Shown piece after piece: positions 45,239 to 54,850 of a stretch of DNA of 64,000 bases. Position numbers and translations under genes: made by a program. The DNA is taken from the NCBI RefSeq assembly GCF_000155735.2, contig NC_020908.1, forward strand, positions 3,911,001-3,975,000. Reading direction: 5' to 3'. The stretch's first letter is position 1; every line of letters begins with the position of its first letter. This DNA comes from Octadecabacter arcticus 238 (GTDB lineage Bacteria > Pseudomonadota > Alphaproteobacteria > Rhodobacterales > Rhodobacteraceae). The notes beneath the pieces were generated by a model that ran no database searches, was not told the origin of the DNA, and saw nothing but the letters and a program-made list of their open reading frames with translations.

Positions 45239-46129
45239 TTATCTCAAAGCCGTTGCCGTACGACCAATGAAGTCGTTCAAAGCAGCGACGCGCGCGATTT
45301 CGCTCCGTCCCTTACGGGAAATTATCCACAGATCATGAAATCGTTGTTTCGGAAGTTGAATGATCGCCAACTCCTGCCTTTCAGCAAAGGCATCGACGCC
45401 GGATTTGGGCAATATTGTGTATCCCAACCCCTGCGCTACTGGAATGGGGATTTGGCCGATCTGGTTGACGAACGTCCTTACCCGCAAGCGGTCAGCCCCT
45501 TTGTAATCTTTTGGGAAGTTCAGCGAAAAGAGATCATCCGCATATGCATACCCGTCTGGATGCGCGACAAAACCGAGCTCGTTCAAGAGGTGCAGGTCAA
45601 GGACTTGTCCGGCGAGGGAGCGCGGAACAACCAAACACAACTCTTCACGGGCCAATTCAATTGCGTCCAGTCGGGGGTGGTTGACTGGTTCAGCGACGAC
45701 CCCCAAATCAAACTCTCCATTAAGAACGGATGTCAAAATGCTCATATGTGGAGCAGCCGTAACACGGATCACAAGCTCGGGCGCCTGATGCATCCGATCA
45801 AGAAGATGCGGATAAATCCACATGGCAAAGCTGCCAGAACACCCAAGGCTGATGTCGCCTACGTCTGGATCATCAGAATTGATGGTGTCTTGCAGTTCGC
45901 GCTCTTGCTGACGTCGCGCAAGGCCGATGGTCAGCACGGCTTCACCAGCGGGGGTGAGCGTGAAGGACTTTCCATCCTTTGATACCAGCGGTTTTCCGAC
46001 TTGGGACGCCAGTTTGTGCAGATGCTGCGAAACACCAGGCTGGGTCATCCCCAACAGCTCCGCCGTGCGCGTAAAATGTCCGACCTCGCACAGCGTTGTA
46101 AAGGTATTCAACCACGTTGCATTTAGCAT
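45239..46129 (-). CDS. LysR-family transcriptional regulator
   Basis: The 296-residue product starts MLNATWLNTFTTLCEVGHFT and has the N-terminal winged HTH (RTAELLGMTQPGVSQHLHKL). A substrate-binding domain of two lobes follows (SLGCSGSFAMWIYPHLLDRM and VVAEPVNHPRLDAIELARE). LysR proteins usually control a divergent neighbour. The divergent gene is the VOC protein at 47841, now separated by an IS66-family insertion. The dgc operon, whose known regulator is also LysR-type, lies 4 kb away beyond IS91. Which one it regulates is open. Confidence 0.9.
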   Translation of the reverse strand: MLNATWLNTFTTLCEVGHFTRTAELLGMTQPGVSQHLHKLASQVGKPLVSKDGKSFTLTPAGEAVLTIGLARRQQERELQDTINSDDPDVGDISLGCSGSFAMWIYPHLLDRMHQAPELVIRVTAAPHMSILTSVLNGEFDLGVVAEPVNHPRLDAIELAREELCLVVPRSLAGQVLDLHLLNELGFVAHPDGYAYADDLFSLNFPKDYKGADRLRVRTFVNQIGQIPIPVAQGLGYTILPKSGVDAFAERQELAIIQLPKQRFHDLWIISRKGRSEIARVAALNDFIGRTATALR

Positions 46130-46164
46130 GACTGCCTCAAAAAATTATGAAAATAATAAAAAAT

Positions 46165-47770
46165 GTAACTCCCAAGCACCCCAGCCGATAACGGGTTTTT
46201 GTCAGTTTTGATGTGAGTCTCCTTGACCATTAGGCGCATGAATTTTCTGTTGTGGTCTGAATTTCGTGGCGCTGTGACGATTTCTCTGAATCATTGGTGG
46301 AATGGACCAAGTTACTGCTCTTGAACAACTCCTCGCCACGGCTCTGCGCAGGATCGCCGAGTTGGAAGCCGCGTTGGCGAGCATGGCGCAAGAGAATGCG
46401 GATCTGCGGCGTCAGTTGGCTAAGAACAGCAGTAATAGCAGCAAGCCGCCTTCGAGTGATGGGTTGAAGAAACCGGTACCGCGTAGCCTGCGTGGTAAGT
46501 CCGGTAAGAAAAGTGGTGGCCAAGTTGGCCACCGAGGCGACACCCTACGTCAGACAGCAACGCCTGACTTTGTGGAGCGACATGAGGCTGAGGCCTGTGG
46601 CACCTGTCAGCATGGCTTGACGGCTGGGATGATCAAGGCGGTGGAGAGGCGTCAGGTTTATGACATACCGGTGCCGCGTCTGGAGGTCACAGAGCATCAG
46701 GCAGCGATTTATTGTTGTGGCCATTGCCGAGCCACGACGACAGCCACCTTTCCCGATGGCGTGAATGCACACGTGCAATACGGTAAGCGCATTCGGGCGG
46801 CGGCGGTCTACTGCAATGTTCAGCAGCTGATCCCCGAGGATCGGGTCTGCCAACTCCTGCGTGATTTGTTTGGTGCCACCAGCCTATGCGCGGCCAGCGT
46901 GACCAACTGGGTGAACGGCACAGCGCGTACCTTGGGTGGCGTCGTCGAACACATTCTGGCCCGGCTCAATGAAGGCGGCGTTCGGCATCTGGATGAGACC
47001 GGACTTCGTGTTGATGGTAAGCTGCACTGGCTGCACTCAATCAGCGATCTCGCCTTCACGCATTATCGCATCAGCGCCAAGCGCGGTGCTGTTCCATCCT
47101 TCCTGACCGGCGGGACAATTGTTCATGACCACTGGAAGTCCTATTACGCCCATATGAGTGGGGTGGACGCGCACGCCCTGTGCGGGGCGCATCATTTACG
47201 GGAACTCAAGGCCATCGAAGAAATCGAAAAGGAGCCGTGGGCGTGCGCGATGAGCGTGCTGCTCAACAGCGCCAATCAGCTCAAGTGCGCGGCTCAGGGG
47301 CGAGGCGAGACCGAACTCCCCACGTCGGTTCACCACGACATCCTCACCAAATACATGGCGATCCTCACCGAGGGCCTCGCCTTCCATGAGCGACAAGACC
47401 CACTGGCTAGACGCACTGGTGCGCGAGGCCGAAAAGCCAGGCGGCCAGGCCATAACCTTCTGGTCCGCTTGCGCGACTACCGTGATGACGTCCTAAGGTT
47501 CCTTACGGACTTCACAGTTCCCTTCACCAACAATCAGGCCGAACGGGACCTGCGCATGATGAAGTTGCGCATGAAAATCTCGGGAACTTTCCGCACCCTC
47601 GAGGGCGCGCAGGTCTTCGCTGACATCAGATCCGTCATCTCGACGGTCAGAAAACACGGGGGCAATATCCTCGAAACACTCACCCTATCACCACAACAGA
47701 TCATCGCTCGGCTCTAACGTCGCAAGGGCAACACAAAACCCGATATCCGATGGGGTCCTTGGGAGTTACT
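46165..47770 (+). mobile_element. IS66-family element (single-ORF type) in LysR-VOC intergenic region
   Basis: The 1606-base element has ~30-base terminal repeats beginning GTAACTCCCAAG on both ends and a perfect eight-base target duplication TAAAAAAT (46157-46164 and 47771-47778), the IS66 hallmark. It holds one transposase gene and no tnpA/tnpB, as in the ISBst12 subgroup. Insertion separates a divergent regulator/target pair. Confidence 0.92.
46302..47717 (+). CDS. IS66-family transposase
   Basis: The 471-residue product starts MDQVTALEQLLATALRRIAE with a leucine-zipper-like coil. KNSSNSSKPPSSDGLKKPVP is the IS66 linker signature, and a Cys region CGTCQHGL ... CCGHCRA binds zinc. The DDE core has GGVRHLDETGLRVDGKLHWL (first aspartate), IVHDHWKSYYAHMSGVDAHA (second) and FTNNQAERDLRMMKLRMKIS (glutamate). 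The sequence is uninterrupted and probably functional. Confidence 0.93.
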   Translation: MDQVTALEQLLATALRRIAELEAALASMAQENADLRRQLAKNSSNSSKPPSSDGLKKPVPRSLRGKSGKKSGGQVGHRGDTLRQTATPDFVERHEAEACGTCQHGLTAGMIKAVERRQVYDIPVPRLEVTEHQAAIYCCGHCRATTTATFPDGVNAHVQYGKRIRAAAVYCNVQQLIPEDRVCQLLRDLFGATSLCAASVTNWVNGTARTLGGVVEHILARLNEGGVRHLDETGLRVDGKLHWLHSISDLAFTHYRISAKRGAVPSFLTGGTIVHDHWKSYYAHMSGVDAHALCGAHHLRELKAIEEIEKEPWACAMSVLLNSANQLKCAAQGRGETELPTSVHHDILTKYMAILTEGLAFHERQDPLARRTGARGRKARRPGHNLLVRLRDYRDDVLRFLTDFTVPFTNNQAERDLRMMKLRMKISGTFRTLEGAQVFADIRSVISTVRKHGGNILETLTLSPQQIIARL

Positions 47771-47840
47771 AAAAAATGATAATTTTTAATTCGGGGACAG
47801 TCCGTCTAATTCTCTTTCAACACCCTTGAAAGGAAACACC

Positions 47841-48338
47841 ATGCAACCGACACCACGCTCATTCTCTCATATCGGCTTGTCTGTTCCAGATTTGGACCAG
47901 GCGATCAAATTCTACGGCGACGTTCTTGGCTTCTATGTGATCATGGAACCTACTGTCATTATCGAAGACGACAGCGCCATTGGCCAGATGTGCTCGGACG
48001 TTTTTGGCAAAGGTTGGGGGCGCATGCGCATCGCGCACTTAGCGACGGCTGATCGTATCGGGTTTGAGCTGTTCGAATTCGAAGGACACAAGGCGCCGGA
48101 AGATAACCTTAACTTCAGACAACACGGCACGTTTCATTTTGCTATTCAGGATCCGAACCTTGAGGATCTACTGGCAAAAATCGTTGCGGCTGGCGGCAAG
48201 CAACGCATGCACGTTCGCGAATATTTCCCCGACGAGAAACCATATCGCATGGTTTACGTCGAAGACCCGTTTGGGATCGTCTTTGAACTCTACAGTCACA
48301 GCTATGAACTGACATACTCTAACGGTGCTTACACATGA
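47841..48338 (+). CDS. VOC-family (glyoxalase/dioxygenase-like) protein
   Basis: The start at 47841 (MQPTPRSFSHIGLSVPDLDQ) has GAAAGGAA upstream. Metal ligands of the vicinal-oxygen-chelate fold are likely in FSHIGLSV, FELFEFEGHK, GTFHFAIQDP and FGIVFELYSH. The product is 165 residues. The substrate is unknown. It was divergent from the LysR gene before the IS66-family insertion at 46165, so its promoter region may be altered. Confidence 0.85.
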   Translation: MQPTPRSFSHIGLSVPDLDQAIKFYGDVLGFYVIMEPTVIIEDDSAIGQMCSDVFGKGWGRMRIAHLATADRIGFELFEFEGHKAPEDNLNFRQHGTFHFAIQDPNLEDLLAKIVAAGGKQRMHVREYFPDEKPYRMVYVEDPFGIVFELYSHSYELTYSNGAYT

Positions 48339-48447
48339 GCCAGAAGCCAACATTCGCTTTGCAAAGGCTTATCCCCTTTGCTCCGGCGGCACCTGATGTA
48401 GTGCGAAGCGGCTTGCCAATCTAGAATGTTCTGGTATTGTTCTTCCC

Positions 48448-49424
48448 ATGCCAGCCAGATGGAAAAACGACAAACCCATGTCCCGCCCCGCGTTCGACGC
48501 CAGGTTTTCTGATGAGGAAGCGTGTTCGCATTATCTGGTGGAACATCGTTGGCCTGAGGGCTTCGTCTGTCCTTCCTGTGGCACCTGCAAGGGCTGGCCG
48601 TTAAAGCGAAATCGCGCGACTTGGGAATGTGCCGGTTGCGCACGGCAGACATCCGTGACGGCTGGCACGGTAATGCACAGCAGCCATTTGCCGTTGCGAA
48701 TTTGGTTTCTTGCCGCGCACATCATCACCAGCCATTCCAACGGCATGTCAGCGCTGCAACTTCAGGCGCAACTTGGCCTTGGCAGCTACAAGACGGGTCG
48801 CCATCGTCGCTCGGACCGATGGCGCTTCTCGGCGACCTCCTCTTGCAAAAGCTGCGGCGGTCGATGGTCAACCCTGACCGCAACCCCCTGAAAGACCTTG
48901 TCGAAATCGATGAAACAGAGATGCCGTTCCGGTCCCGGCATGATCCCGAGGACCGGCCAAAGGGTGGGCGGAGCCCGGTTGGAAAGATGTTTGTCGTCTG
49001 TGCCGTCGAGTTATCAAGTGACGGACATCCGCGCCGTATCAGGATGAAACACATTCCCGACGGCGCGTCAAAGACGCTGCACGGGTTCATTGGTCAGGCT
49101 GTAGAGCCTGGCGCTCACATCATCACGGATGGCTGGCTCGGTTACGAAAATCCTCCTGCAAACACGCATGAGGCAAAGGTCGTCAGCGGCAAGAAGGCAC
49201 ACGACATACTCCACTGGGTCCACCGCGTGTTCTCCAACCTAAAAACGTGGGCAAAAGGCGTCTTCCACGGCCTCAGAAAGTGCCATCTACAACGCTATCT
49301 CGACGAATTCGTGTTCCGCTGGAACCGACGGCGACACATGCGAAGCGCCTTCGACACGCTGCTGGGGATCGGTGTTGGTCTCGGGCCAGCGACATATCGT
49401 GATTTTGTTGAACAGCGCGCCTGA
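48448..49424 (+). pseudogene. IS1595-family transposase, frameshifted by palindromic insert
   Basis: The N-part reads FSDEEACSHYLVEHRWPEGF and the zinc ribbon CPSCGTCKGWPLKRNRATWE then CAGCARQTS. After GLGSYKT the frame is broken by a 43-base insert. The next frame continues LLQKLRRSMVNPDRNPLKDL, VEIDETEMPFRSRHD (first catalytic residue), IITDGWLGYENPPANTHEAK and VFSNLKTWAKGVFHGLRKCH to YRDFVEQRA. Ends and target duplication could not be fixed by eye. Confidence 0.85.
48795..48837. repeat. Palindromic insert PI-3 in IS1595 transposase
   Basis: GGTCGCC (48796-48802) and GGCGACC (48831-48837) are perfect inverted ends, with CCATCG/CGATGG pairing inside. It replaces the short stretch coding AW in the expected SYKTAWLLLQK text and shifts the frame. 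Confidence 0.75.
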
Positions 49425-49761
49425 AGGGCCTCGTTCACGGCAAAAGCCACGCCCTATAAACCCACCAGACGTTACAAACTGATCCGATCCGCCTCTAAAG
49501 CCACAAGGGCAAGATTCTGCGCCGCGTCAACATGTGGGGCAACCGGACTAAAAGGGATAAGTCTTCACTTTGCAAGTGAGTGTCGGCACAAGGGGGCTCG
49601 AAGCCGTCGTTCACGGGTCTTGACGATCGTCTTCGTTGGCGGGGTATTGTCGCAACGGGATCACCTGAAGTGAAAGTGCCGCGCGGGGCGGGTTTGTGGT
49701 GAGTTGCATGCACTCCTCAGCGACCGTATATCAGAGCTAAGATTTATTGGAGCCGACCCAC
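49425..49761. other. Intergenic stretch before accA
   Basis: About 340 bases between the IS1595 relic and accA. No gene is convincing. The left part is presumably IS end; the accA promoter should lie in about 49600-49750. GGAG at 49750-49753 is its ribosome-binding site. Confidence 0.35.
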
Positions 49762-50724
49762 ATGACCAACTACCTCGATTTTGAACGGCCGCTGGCCGAG
49801 ATTGAAGGCAAAGCTGCCGAATTGCGCGCGCTGGCCCGTGCGAACGAGGACATGGACGTCGAGTCCGAGGCAAAGGCGCTTGATAAAAAGGCGGCCGATT
49901 TGTTGGTGAGCCTCTACGGCGACCTGACCCCGTGGCGCAAATGCCAGATCGCGCGTCACGCGGATCGTCCCCATTGCAAAGACTACATCGAGGCGTTGTT
50001 CACGCAGTACACGCCCCTGGCGGGGGATCGAAATTTCGCCGATGACCACGCGGTTATGGGTGGATTGGCGCGGCTTGACGGGCGGCCCATCATGGTGATC
50101 GGCCATGAAAAGGGCAACGACACCAAATCCCGCATTGAGCGTAATTTCGGCATGGCGCGGCCCGAGGGCTACCGCAAGGCAATCCGTCTGATGGACATGG
50201 CGGACCGGTTCGGCCTGCCTGTTGTGACGTTGGTGGACACGCCCGGTGCCTACCCCGGAAAAGGTGCCGAAGAACGCGGCCAGTCCGAGGCGATTGCACG
50301 ATCAACGCAGAAATGTCTGCAACTGAAAGTGCCGCTGGTCAGCGTCATCATCGGCGAAGGTGGATCGGGCGGCGCGGTGGCGTTTGCCACGGCCAACCGC
50401 GTCGCGATGCTGCAACATTCGGTTTATTCGGTGATCTCACCGGAAGGCTGCGCGTCGATCCTGTGGAAAGACGCCGAAAAGATGCGTGAAGCGGCAGAGG
50501 CACTGCGGCTGACGGCGCAAAACCTGAAAGAGCTCGGCGTTTGTGACATGATCATCAACGAACCAGTGGGCGGTGCGCATCGCCACAAACAGGCCGCGAT
50601 CACCGGCGTCGGCGCGGCGATCAACACCATGCTGAAACAGATGGACGCCATGAGCCCGGATGAATTGCGCCATGCGCGGCGTCAGAAATACCTCGAACTT
50701 GGTGCAAAGGGTTTGGCGGCGTGA
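49762..50724 (+). CDS. accA: Acetyl-CoA carboxylase carboxyltransferase subunit alpha
   Basis: AccA with AccD transfers CO2 from carboxybiotin to acetyl-CoA to start fatty-acid synthesis. The start at 49762 ([20 protein letters not shown]) is preferred over an in-frame TTG five codons upstream. [20 protein letters not shown] and [20 protein letters not shown] are crotonase-fold oxyanion-hole and CoA-binding stretches. The 320-residue length is normal. Its stop overlaps the next gene's start. Confidence 0.97.
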   Translation: MTNYLDFERPLAEIEGKAAELRALARANEDMDVESEAKALDKKAADLLVSLYGDLTPWRKCQIARHADRPHCKDYIEALFTQYTPLAGDRNFADDHAVMGGLARLDGRPIMVIGHEKGNDTKSRIERNFGMARPEGYRKAIRLMDMADRFGLPVVTLVDTPGAYPGKGAEERGQSEAIARSTQKCLQLKVPLVSVIIGEGGSGGAVAFATANRVAMLQHSVYSVISPEGCASILWKDAEKMREAAEALRLTAQNLKELGVCDMIINEPVGGAHRHKQAAITGVGAAINTMLKQMDAMSPDELRHARRQKYLELGAKGLAA

Positions 50725-51215
50725 TCCGCCTCGCGCTCTCCTTGATTTTCGCGGCGCAATCGGTTGCTGCGGGCGGATTGATGGAGCGCACGGTGACGTT
50801 TGGCGCGTTGGCCTATGACGATGTGGCGGCCCCAATCTTTGTGGGGGAACGCCATCCGGCGGTGGTCACAAACGGCATCGAATACGGGCTGGAACCGGAA
50901 GGCGTGCAAAACGGCTGGGACATCGTGCCTGCCATCATCGACATTCGCGACCAACAGATCATCGTGACCTATCCCGAGACTGTGGGCGGCACGTTTCCGG
51001 CACCGGAATTTAACGGCTATGTGCTGGATTTCCTGACCGACTGCGTGCTGTTTAACGGGGCGGGTCAGGATTTGGAAAACTCGACAGTGGTTCTGGCTGA
51101 CGACGCGATTTTCGTTGAGGGATCAAAGCTGTACGTGGATATGTCCGGCCTCGATTTTGGGCCGCAGACGTTTATTGTGGTGAATTTGGACGTGGCGGAT
51201 TGCTCGCTGAGTTAG
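50721..51215 (+). CDS. Predicted secreted protein of unknown function
   Basis: The GTG at 50721 overlaps the accA stop (GTGA), indicating coupling. The product of 164 residues starts [20 protein letters not shown], a signal peptide. The rest is acidic with many beta-type stretches ([20 protein letters not shown]) and ends in ADCSLS. Two cysteines could form a disulphide. The family is not recognised. Confidence 0.7.
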   Translation: MIRLALSLIFAAQSVAAGGLMERTVTFGALAYDDVAAPIFVGERHPAVVTNGIEYGLEPEGVQNGWDIVPAIIDIRDQQIIVTYPETVGGTFPAPEFNGYVLDFLTDCVLFNGAGQDLENSTVVLADDAIFVEGSKLYVDMSGLDFGPQTFIVVNLDVADCSLS

Positions 51216-51790
51216 GGGTTCTGCACGAGGTCCTTGAAAACCATGACCTCAGCGATCAACCCACCGGCCGTGGTCATGGTCACGCTTAACCCACCGTCAT
51301 TCGGACCGTTTTGTTCGCGCCACGCAATTGACCGCACAAGACTTTCGCTGTCGTCCGTCGTATCCAATTCGGCGACGTCGGGGCGCAGATCACCAAATGG
51401 TTCGATCATGCTGCTGACGCGCCCGATAAACCCGTCAGGCGCGACATCAAAGACCTGCTGGGCAGAGTCCGTCGTGCTGCCATACACCATACAAATTCGC
51501 ACAGGCGGTTCAGCGATTTCGCCCCATTCAGCAACGAACCGCGCGTCGAATAGAACAGCCGCGCCGCCGTTCGTAATGCGCTCGTCCGTGGTTATTCCGT
51601 CATAAACGCCAATCGCACGCCCCATACCATCAAACGGGGTCACGCCCACAGAGACGTAGGGCAAACAGTGTTCTGTAAGCACCAATTCAAGCCGATCTTC
51701 ATCACTGACATGGCGCCAAACATTGAAGCCCAATATCGCGACAGCGGTGATGCCTGCGCCTGTCAGAAATCCATAAACCTTGGCTACCAC
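51212..51790 (-). CDS. Membrane-anchored protein of unknown function
   Basis: The 192-residue product starts MVAKVYGFLTGAGITAVAIL, one N-terminal helix, then a soluble acidic domain with CLPYVSVGVTPFDGMGRAIG and RICMVYGSTTDSAQQVFDVA. It is the last gene of the ftsE-ftsX-plsC-PNPOx run, overlapping the preceding gene by seven bases, and overlaps the 3' end of the convergent secreted-protein gene by four. I do not recognise it. Confidence 0.65.
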   Translation of the reverse strand: MVAKVYGFLTGAGITAVAILGFNVWRHVSDEDRLELVLTEHCLPYVSVGVTPFDGMGRAIGVYDGITTDERITNGGAAVLFDARFVAEWGEIAEPPVRICMVYGSTTDSAQQVFDVAPDGFIGRVSSMIEPFGDLRPDVAELDTTDDSESLVRSIAWREQNGPNDGGLSVTMTTAGGLIAEVMVFKDLVQNP

Positions 51791-52383
51791 ATCTTCGCCT
51801 TTGCGTTTTCTGCATAGCCGTCATCATAGGCTTGGGCATCAAATTCCGCCTGTTGTTCTTTCAACAACTGACCCGCGGTTGGCAGGCCGTCCACCGCCGC
51901 ACCGGTCCACAATTCAGATCGCATGATTGCCTTGGCACATTGGAAATAGGCCTCACTCAGCGTGATGACGATCACCGACTTTGGCTGCTTGCCAGATTGC
52001 GCAAACGCGCCGGTGACGTCAGGGTCGTCCGACAACACCGCCGCGCCGTTGACGCGGATCACGTTGGTTGATCCGGATATCATGAACAGCAAACTCACCC
52101 GTCCGTCGCGCACGATATTGCGCAGACTGTCTATGCGGTTGTTGCCGCGCCAATCCGGAAGCCATAGCGTTCTATCATCCACAATGCGCACCACGGGGCC
52201 GACGTCACCACGTGGACTGCCATCGCTGCCTTCTGGACCAACGGTGGACAAAATACAAAACCGCGCAGCATTGATCCATTTCACGTAGTGCGGCGACAGG
52301 CGCGTCACGACTTTAGTCAACGATGCTGGCGACGCCACATCATAAAGTGCCTCAAGCGTTGCGATATCATTGATCGTTTTCAT
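51784..52383 (-). CDS. Pyridoxamine 5'-phosphate oxidase-family protein
   Basis: The 199-residue product has the flavin-binding split-barrel text ARFCILSTVGPEGSDGSPRG, VDDRTLWLPDWRGNNRIDSL and VSLLFMISGSTNVIRVNGAA, typical of the MSMEG_1061-type branch rather than PdxH. It probably binds FMN or F420. The start overlaps the plsC stop by four bases. Confidence 0.85.
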   Translation of the reverse strand: MKTINDIATLEALYDVASPASLTKVVTRLSPHYVKWINAARFCILSTVGPEGSDGSPRGDVGPVVRIVDDRTLWLPDWRGNNRIDSLRNIVRDGRVSLLFMISGSTNVIRVNGAAVLSDDPDVTGAFAQSGKQPKSVIVITLSEAYFQCAKAIMRSELWTGAAVDGLPTAGQLLKEQQAEFDAQAYDDGYAENAKAKMW

Positions 52384-53117
52384 TCGTCAATCGCGGTAAA
52401 ACCCGCCTCTCGCATCAATTCGTTCGAGCGGGTTTCGATCACGTCTTGTAGCTTGGCGGTGAAGGCGGTCAGTTCCATTCCGGCGGGGATACGCGGCAGA
52501 AATTCGATCACTGCGGTGCCTTGTGCGCGATAGATACCGCGTTTTGGCCAGAACACCCCAACGTTGGCGGCGACAGGCACGCAGTCTTGGCCCAGTTCCG
52601 TATACAGGATGCCAGCGCCGACTTTGTACTTTGCCTTCACACCCGGTGAGATGCGGGTGCCTTGGGGATAGATGATCAACTGACCCGGCAATGCGCGGCC
52701 CGCGGCAACGTCTGCGACCATCTTTTTGATCGCCAAGCCGCGTTTGCCACGTTCAACAGGAATACAGCCAACGCGCAGGCCAAACTGACCCAAGACAGGC
52801 GCATACATCAGAAGCTTTTTCATGATGAATTTACCGGTCGGCAAAGCGCCGTAGATCATAATCACGTCGAGGAAGGATTGATGTTTGGCCGCGATAAGCA
52901 CTTCGTCGCTTGGCGGGGTGCCACGCACTTCGCATTTCAGGCCGATCATCCAGCCCGCCGACCATTGAACCCACAAGCAATAGAAACGACAGGCAAATAT
53001 GGCAACGCGTCGCGAAAAGATGACGGGGATGAAAAACACCACACCGACAATGGCCATGGCGAAATACATATGGATCACAAAGATCAGCGATCGAACCCAT
53101 TGGATGGCGTATCTCAT
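52380..53117 (-). CDS. plsC: 1-acyl-sn-glycerol-3-phosphate acyltransferase
   Basis: PlsC acylates lysophosphatidic acid in phospholipid synthesis. The start at 53117 (MRYAIQWVRSLIFVIHMYFA) gives 245 residues with an N-terminal membrane segment. The catalytic HX4D is in AAKHQSFLDVIMI, the second motif in GCIPVERGKRGLAIKKM, and the glycerol-phosphate site in LIIYPQGTRISPG. Its start overlaps ftsX by four bases. Confidence 0.93.
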   Translation of the reverse strand: MRYAIQWVRSLIFVIHMYFAMAIVGVVFFIPVIFSRRVAIFACRFYCLWVQWSAGWMIGLKCEVRGTPPSDEVLIAAKHQSFLDVIMIYGALPTGKFIMKKLLMYAPVLGQFGLRVGCIPVERGKRGLAIKKMVADVAAGRALPGQLIIYPQGTRISPGVKAKYKVGAGILYTELGQDCVPVAANVGVFWPKRGIYRAQGTAVIEFLPRIPAGMELTAFTAKLQDVIETRSNELMREAGFTAIDE

Positions 53118-54019
53118 GATTGCTCCTTCAAGGTGCGTAATGCGGCCTGACGTGTGGCAACGAACGCCACAAGACCCGCTAGAACGGGGATAACCAGTGG
53201 CCACAGCCAATGCCAGCCTTGAAACCCCAATCCGGTCAGGAACCCGCCCGCTGCGTCCGCACGGGGCAGCAGCAATATCGCGAGAGTGCCCAAAGTCGTG
53301 CCCATCGCCGCCCCCAACAGGGCGCGCAGAGTGAACCGGCGCACAAAGGCGCGGGCGATGTAGATATCACGCGCGCCAACAAGGCGCATCACGCGGATAA
53401 CTTGGGCATTGGCCGCCAAGGCTGCATGGGCCGCGAGCGTGATCATAGCGGCTGTGGTGACTGCGATCAGGGCCAACGACACGATCCCAAGCAAGCGCAG
53501 GCGCGACGCGGCCTCGACCAGCGGTTCGCGCCAACGGGTGTGATCATCAAGCACCGCACCAAGAACTTCGGCCTGAAGGCGGGCGCGAAGACCCGTGGCA
53601 TCATAGCCGTCCGCGTCTTCGATAATCTCAATCAGTTGCGGGATCGGCAGGCTTTCGACAGGCAGGTCCGGCCCGAACCACGGCGCAAGCAGGGCGCGTT
53701 GTTCATCCGCGCTCAGCGGCCGTGCCTCTGCCACGCCGGGCGTGGATTGCAACACCGTCAGTGCCGCGCGGGTCTGCGCATCCATCTGGTCTTGCGGTGC
53801 GGAAATCCGCAGCGTCGATGTCTTTGCCAGTTCTGCCGACCAGCGATCTGCCAGCCGCCCAGCGGCAAGCGACAGCGCCAAGGCGAAGACCGCCAAAAAT
53901 GCCATCGCAGCCGCCGACAACACTGTCAGCCTTGCGGTGAAACCAGTGGGTGGCACAGCACGATCCGCCTGCGGATCCCCCGCGAGCAATTCGAGAAGGC
54001 GGTTCAGGATATCCATCAT
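53114..54019 (-). CDS. ftsX: Cell-division ABC transporter permease FtsX
   Basis: FtsX with FtsE regulates peptidoglycan hydrolases at the septum. The 301-residue product has an N-terminal membrane helix (AMAFLAVFALALSLAAG), a periplasmic region and three C-terminal helices (LRLLGIVSLALIAVTTAAMI first), the FtsX topology. VIRVMRLVGARDIYIARAFV is the conserved cytoplasmic coupling text. The start overlaps ftsE by four bases. Confidence 0.92.
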   Translation of the reverse strand: MMDILNRLLELLAGDPQADRAVPPTGFTARLTVLSAAAMAFLAVFALALSLAAGRLADRWSAELAKTSTLRISAPQDQMDAQTRAALTVLQSTPGVAEARPLSADEQRALLAPWFGPDLPVESLPIPQLIEIIEDADGYDATGLRARLQAEVLGAVLDDHTRWREPLVEAASRLRLLGIVSLALIAVTTAAMITLAAHAALAANAQVIRVMRLVGARDIYIARAFVRRFTLRALLGAAMGTTLGTLAILLLPRADAAGGFLTGLGFQGWHWLWPLVIPVLAGLVAFVATRQAALRTLKEQS

Positions 54020-54687
54020 AGATCCGCGCCCGCCAGTTGCAGGCGGCGATCCTTAAGCCGCAACACACGCGCTGACACCTGCGCCTTGGCCGCACGAATG
54101 AGGCTGATATCATGGGTGGCGATCAAAACAGTTTTACCCATCTTGTTGAGTTCAACCAGCAGCGACAGCAACCGCTGCGACATCTCCCAGTCGACATTGC
54201 CTGTAGGTTCATCGGCCAAAATCACCTCTGGGGACATGATGACGGCGCGGGCCAGTGCGGCGCGTTGGCGTTCGCCACCCGACAGTTGTGGCGGAAATTG
54301 CTCCGTTTGTTTGCTGAGCCCGACCCAGCCGAGCAAATCCGAAAGGTCGCCAGCGGATGCAGTGCGTCCCGACACGGTCAGCGGCAGGGCAATGTTTTCG
54401 GCCAATGTCAGATGATCCAAAAACTGACAGTCCTGATGCACAACACCGATACGACGCCGCGTTTGCGCCACCGCGTCCCGATCCAGCCCACGGGCATCTT
54501 GACCAAACAGACGCGCCTGCCCGCTTGTCGCGACCAATTCACCATAGCACAGCTTTAACAGCGTGGTCTTACCCGCGCCGGATGGTCCTGTCAGAAAATG
54601 AAATGACCCGGCGGCAAGCTGCAAGTTCAGCCCAGAGAACAGTTCTGCTCCGCCATAATTATAGGCCACGTTGTCCAGCTCAATCAC
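54016..54687 (-). CDS. ftsE: Cell-division ATP-binding protein FtsE
   Basis: FtsE is the ATPase partner of FtsX. The GTG at 54687 (VIELDNVAYNYGGAELFSGL) is chosen because GGGGGG lies seven bases upstream and the family starts here. Walker A GPSGAGKTTLLK, signature PQLSGGERQRAALA and Walker B VILADEPTGNVDWEMSQR are intact. The product is 223 residues. It heads the ftsE-ftsX-plsC-PNPOx-hypothetical operon and is divergent from the zinc-ribbon gene. Confidence 0.93.
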   Translation of the reverse strand: MIELDNVAYNYGGAELFSGLNLQLAAGSFHFLTGPSGAGKTTLLKLCYGELVATSGQARLFGQDARGLDRDAVAQTRRRIGVVHQDCQFLDHLTLAENIALPLTVSGRTASAGDLSDLLGWVGLSKQTEQFPPQLSGGERQRAALARAVIMSPEVILADEPTGNVDWEMSQRLLSLLVELNKMGKTVLIATHDISLIRAAKAQVSARVLRLKDRRLQLAGADL

Positions 54688-54850
54688 GGCTGCCCCCCGT
54701 TTGTTGGGACGGTTTTGGCGCAAAGCTGCACCACATGCAATCTGCGCTTGTACCTTGTTCCTGCAAAACCTTTGCGCTCAGGCGTTAGGAACGGTAGGAT
54801 TCCTCAAACAACGCGGGCAGAATGCTCTTTTGAGGCAGAGGAACAAGGTT

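Noticed and set aside
49425-49761. Possible tRNA or small RNA before accA
   Set aside because: I could not build a cloverleaf or any stable conserved fold by eye.
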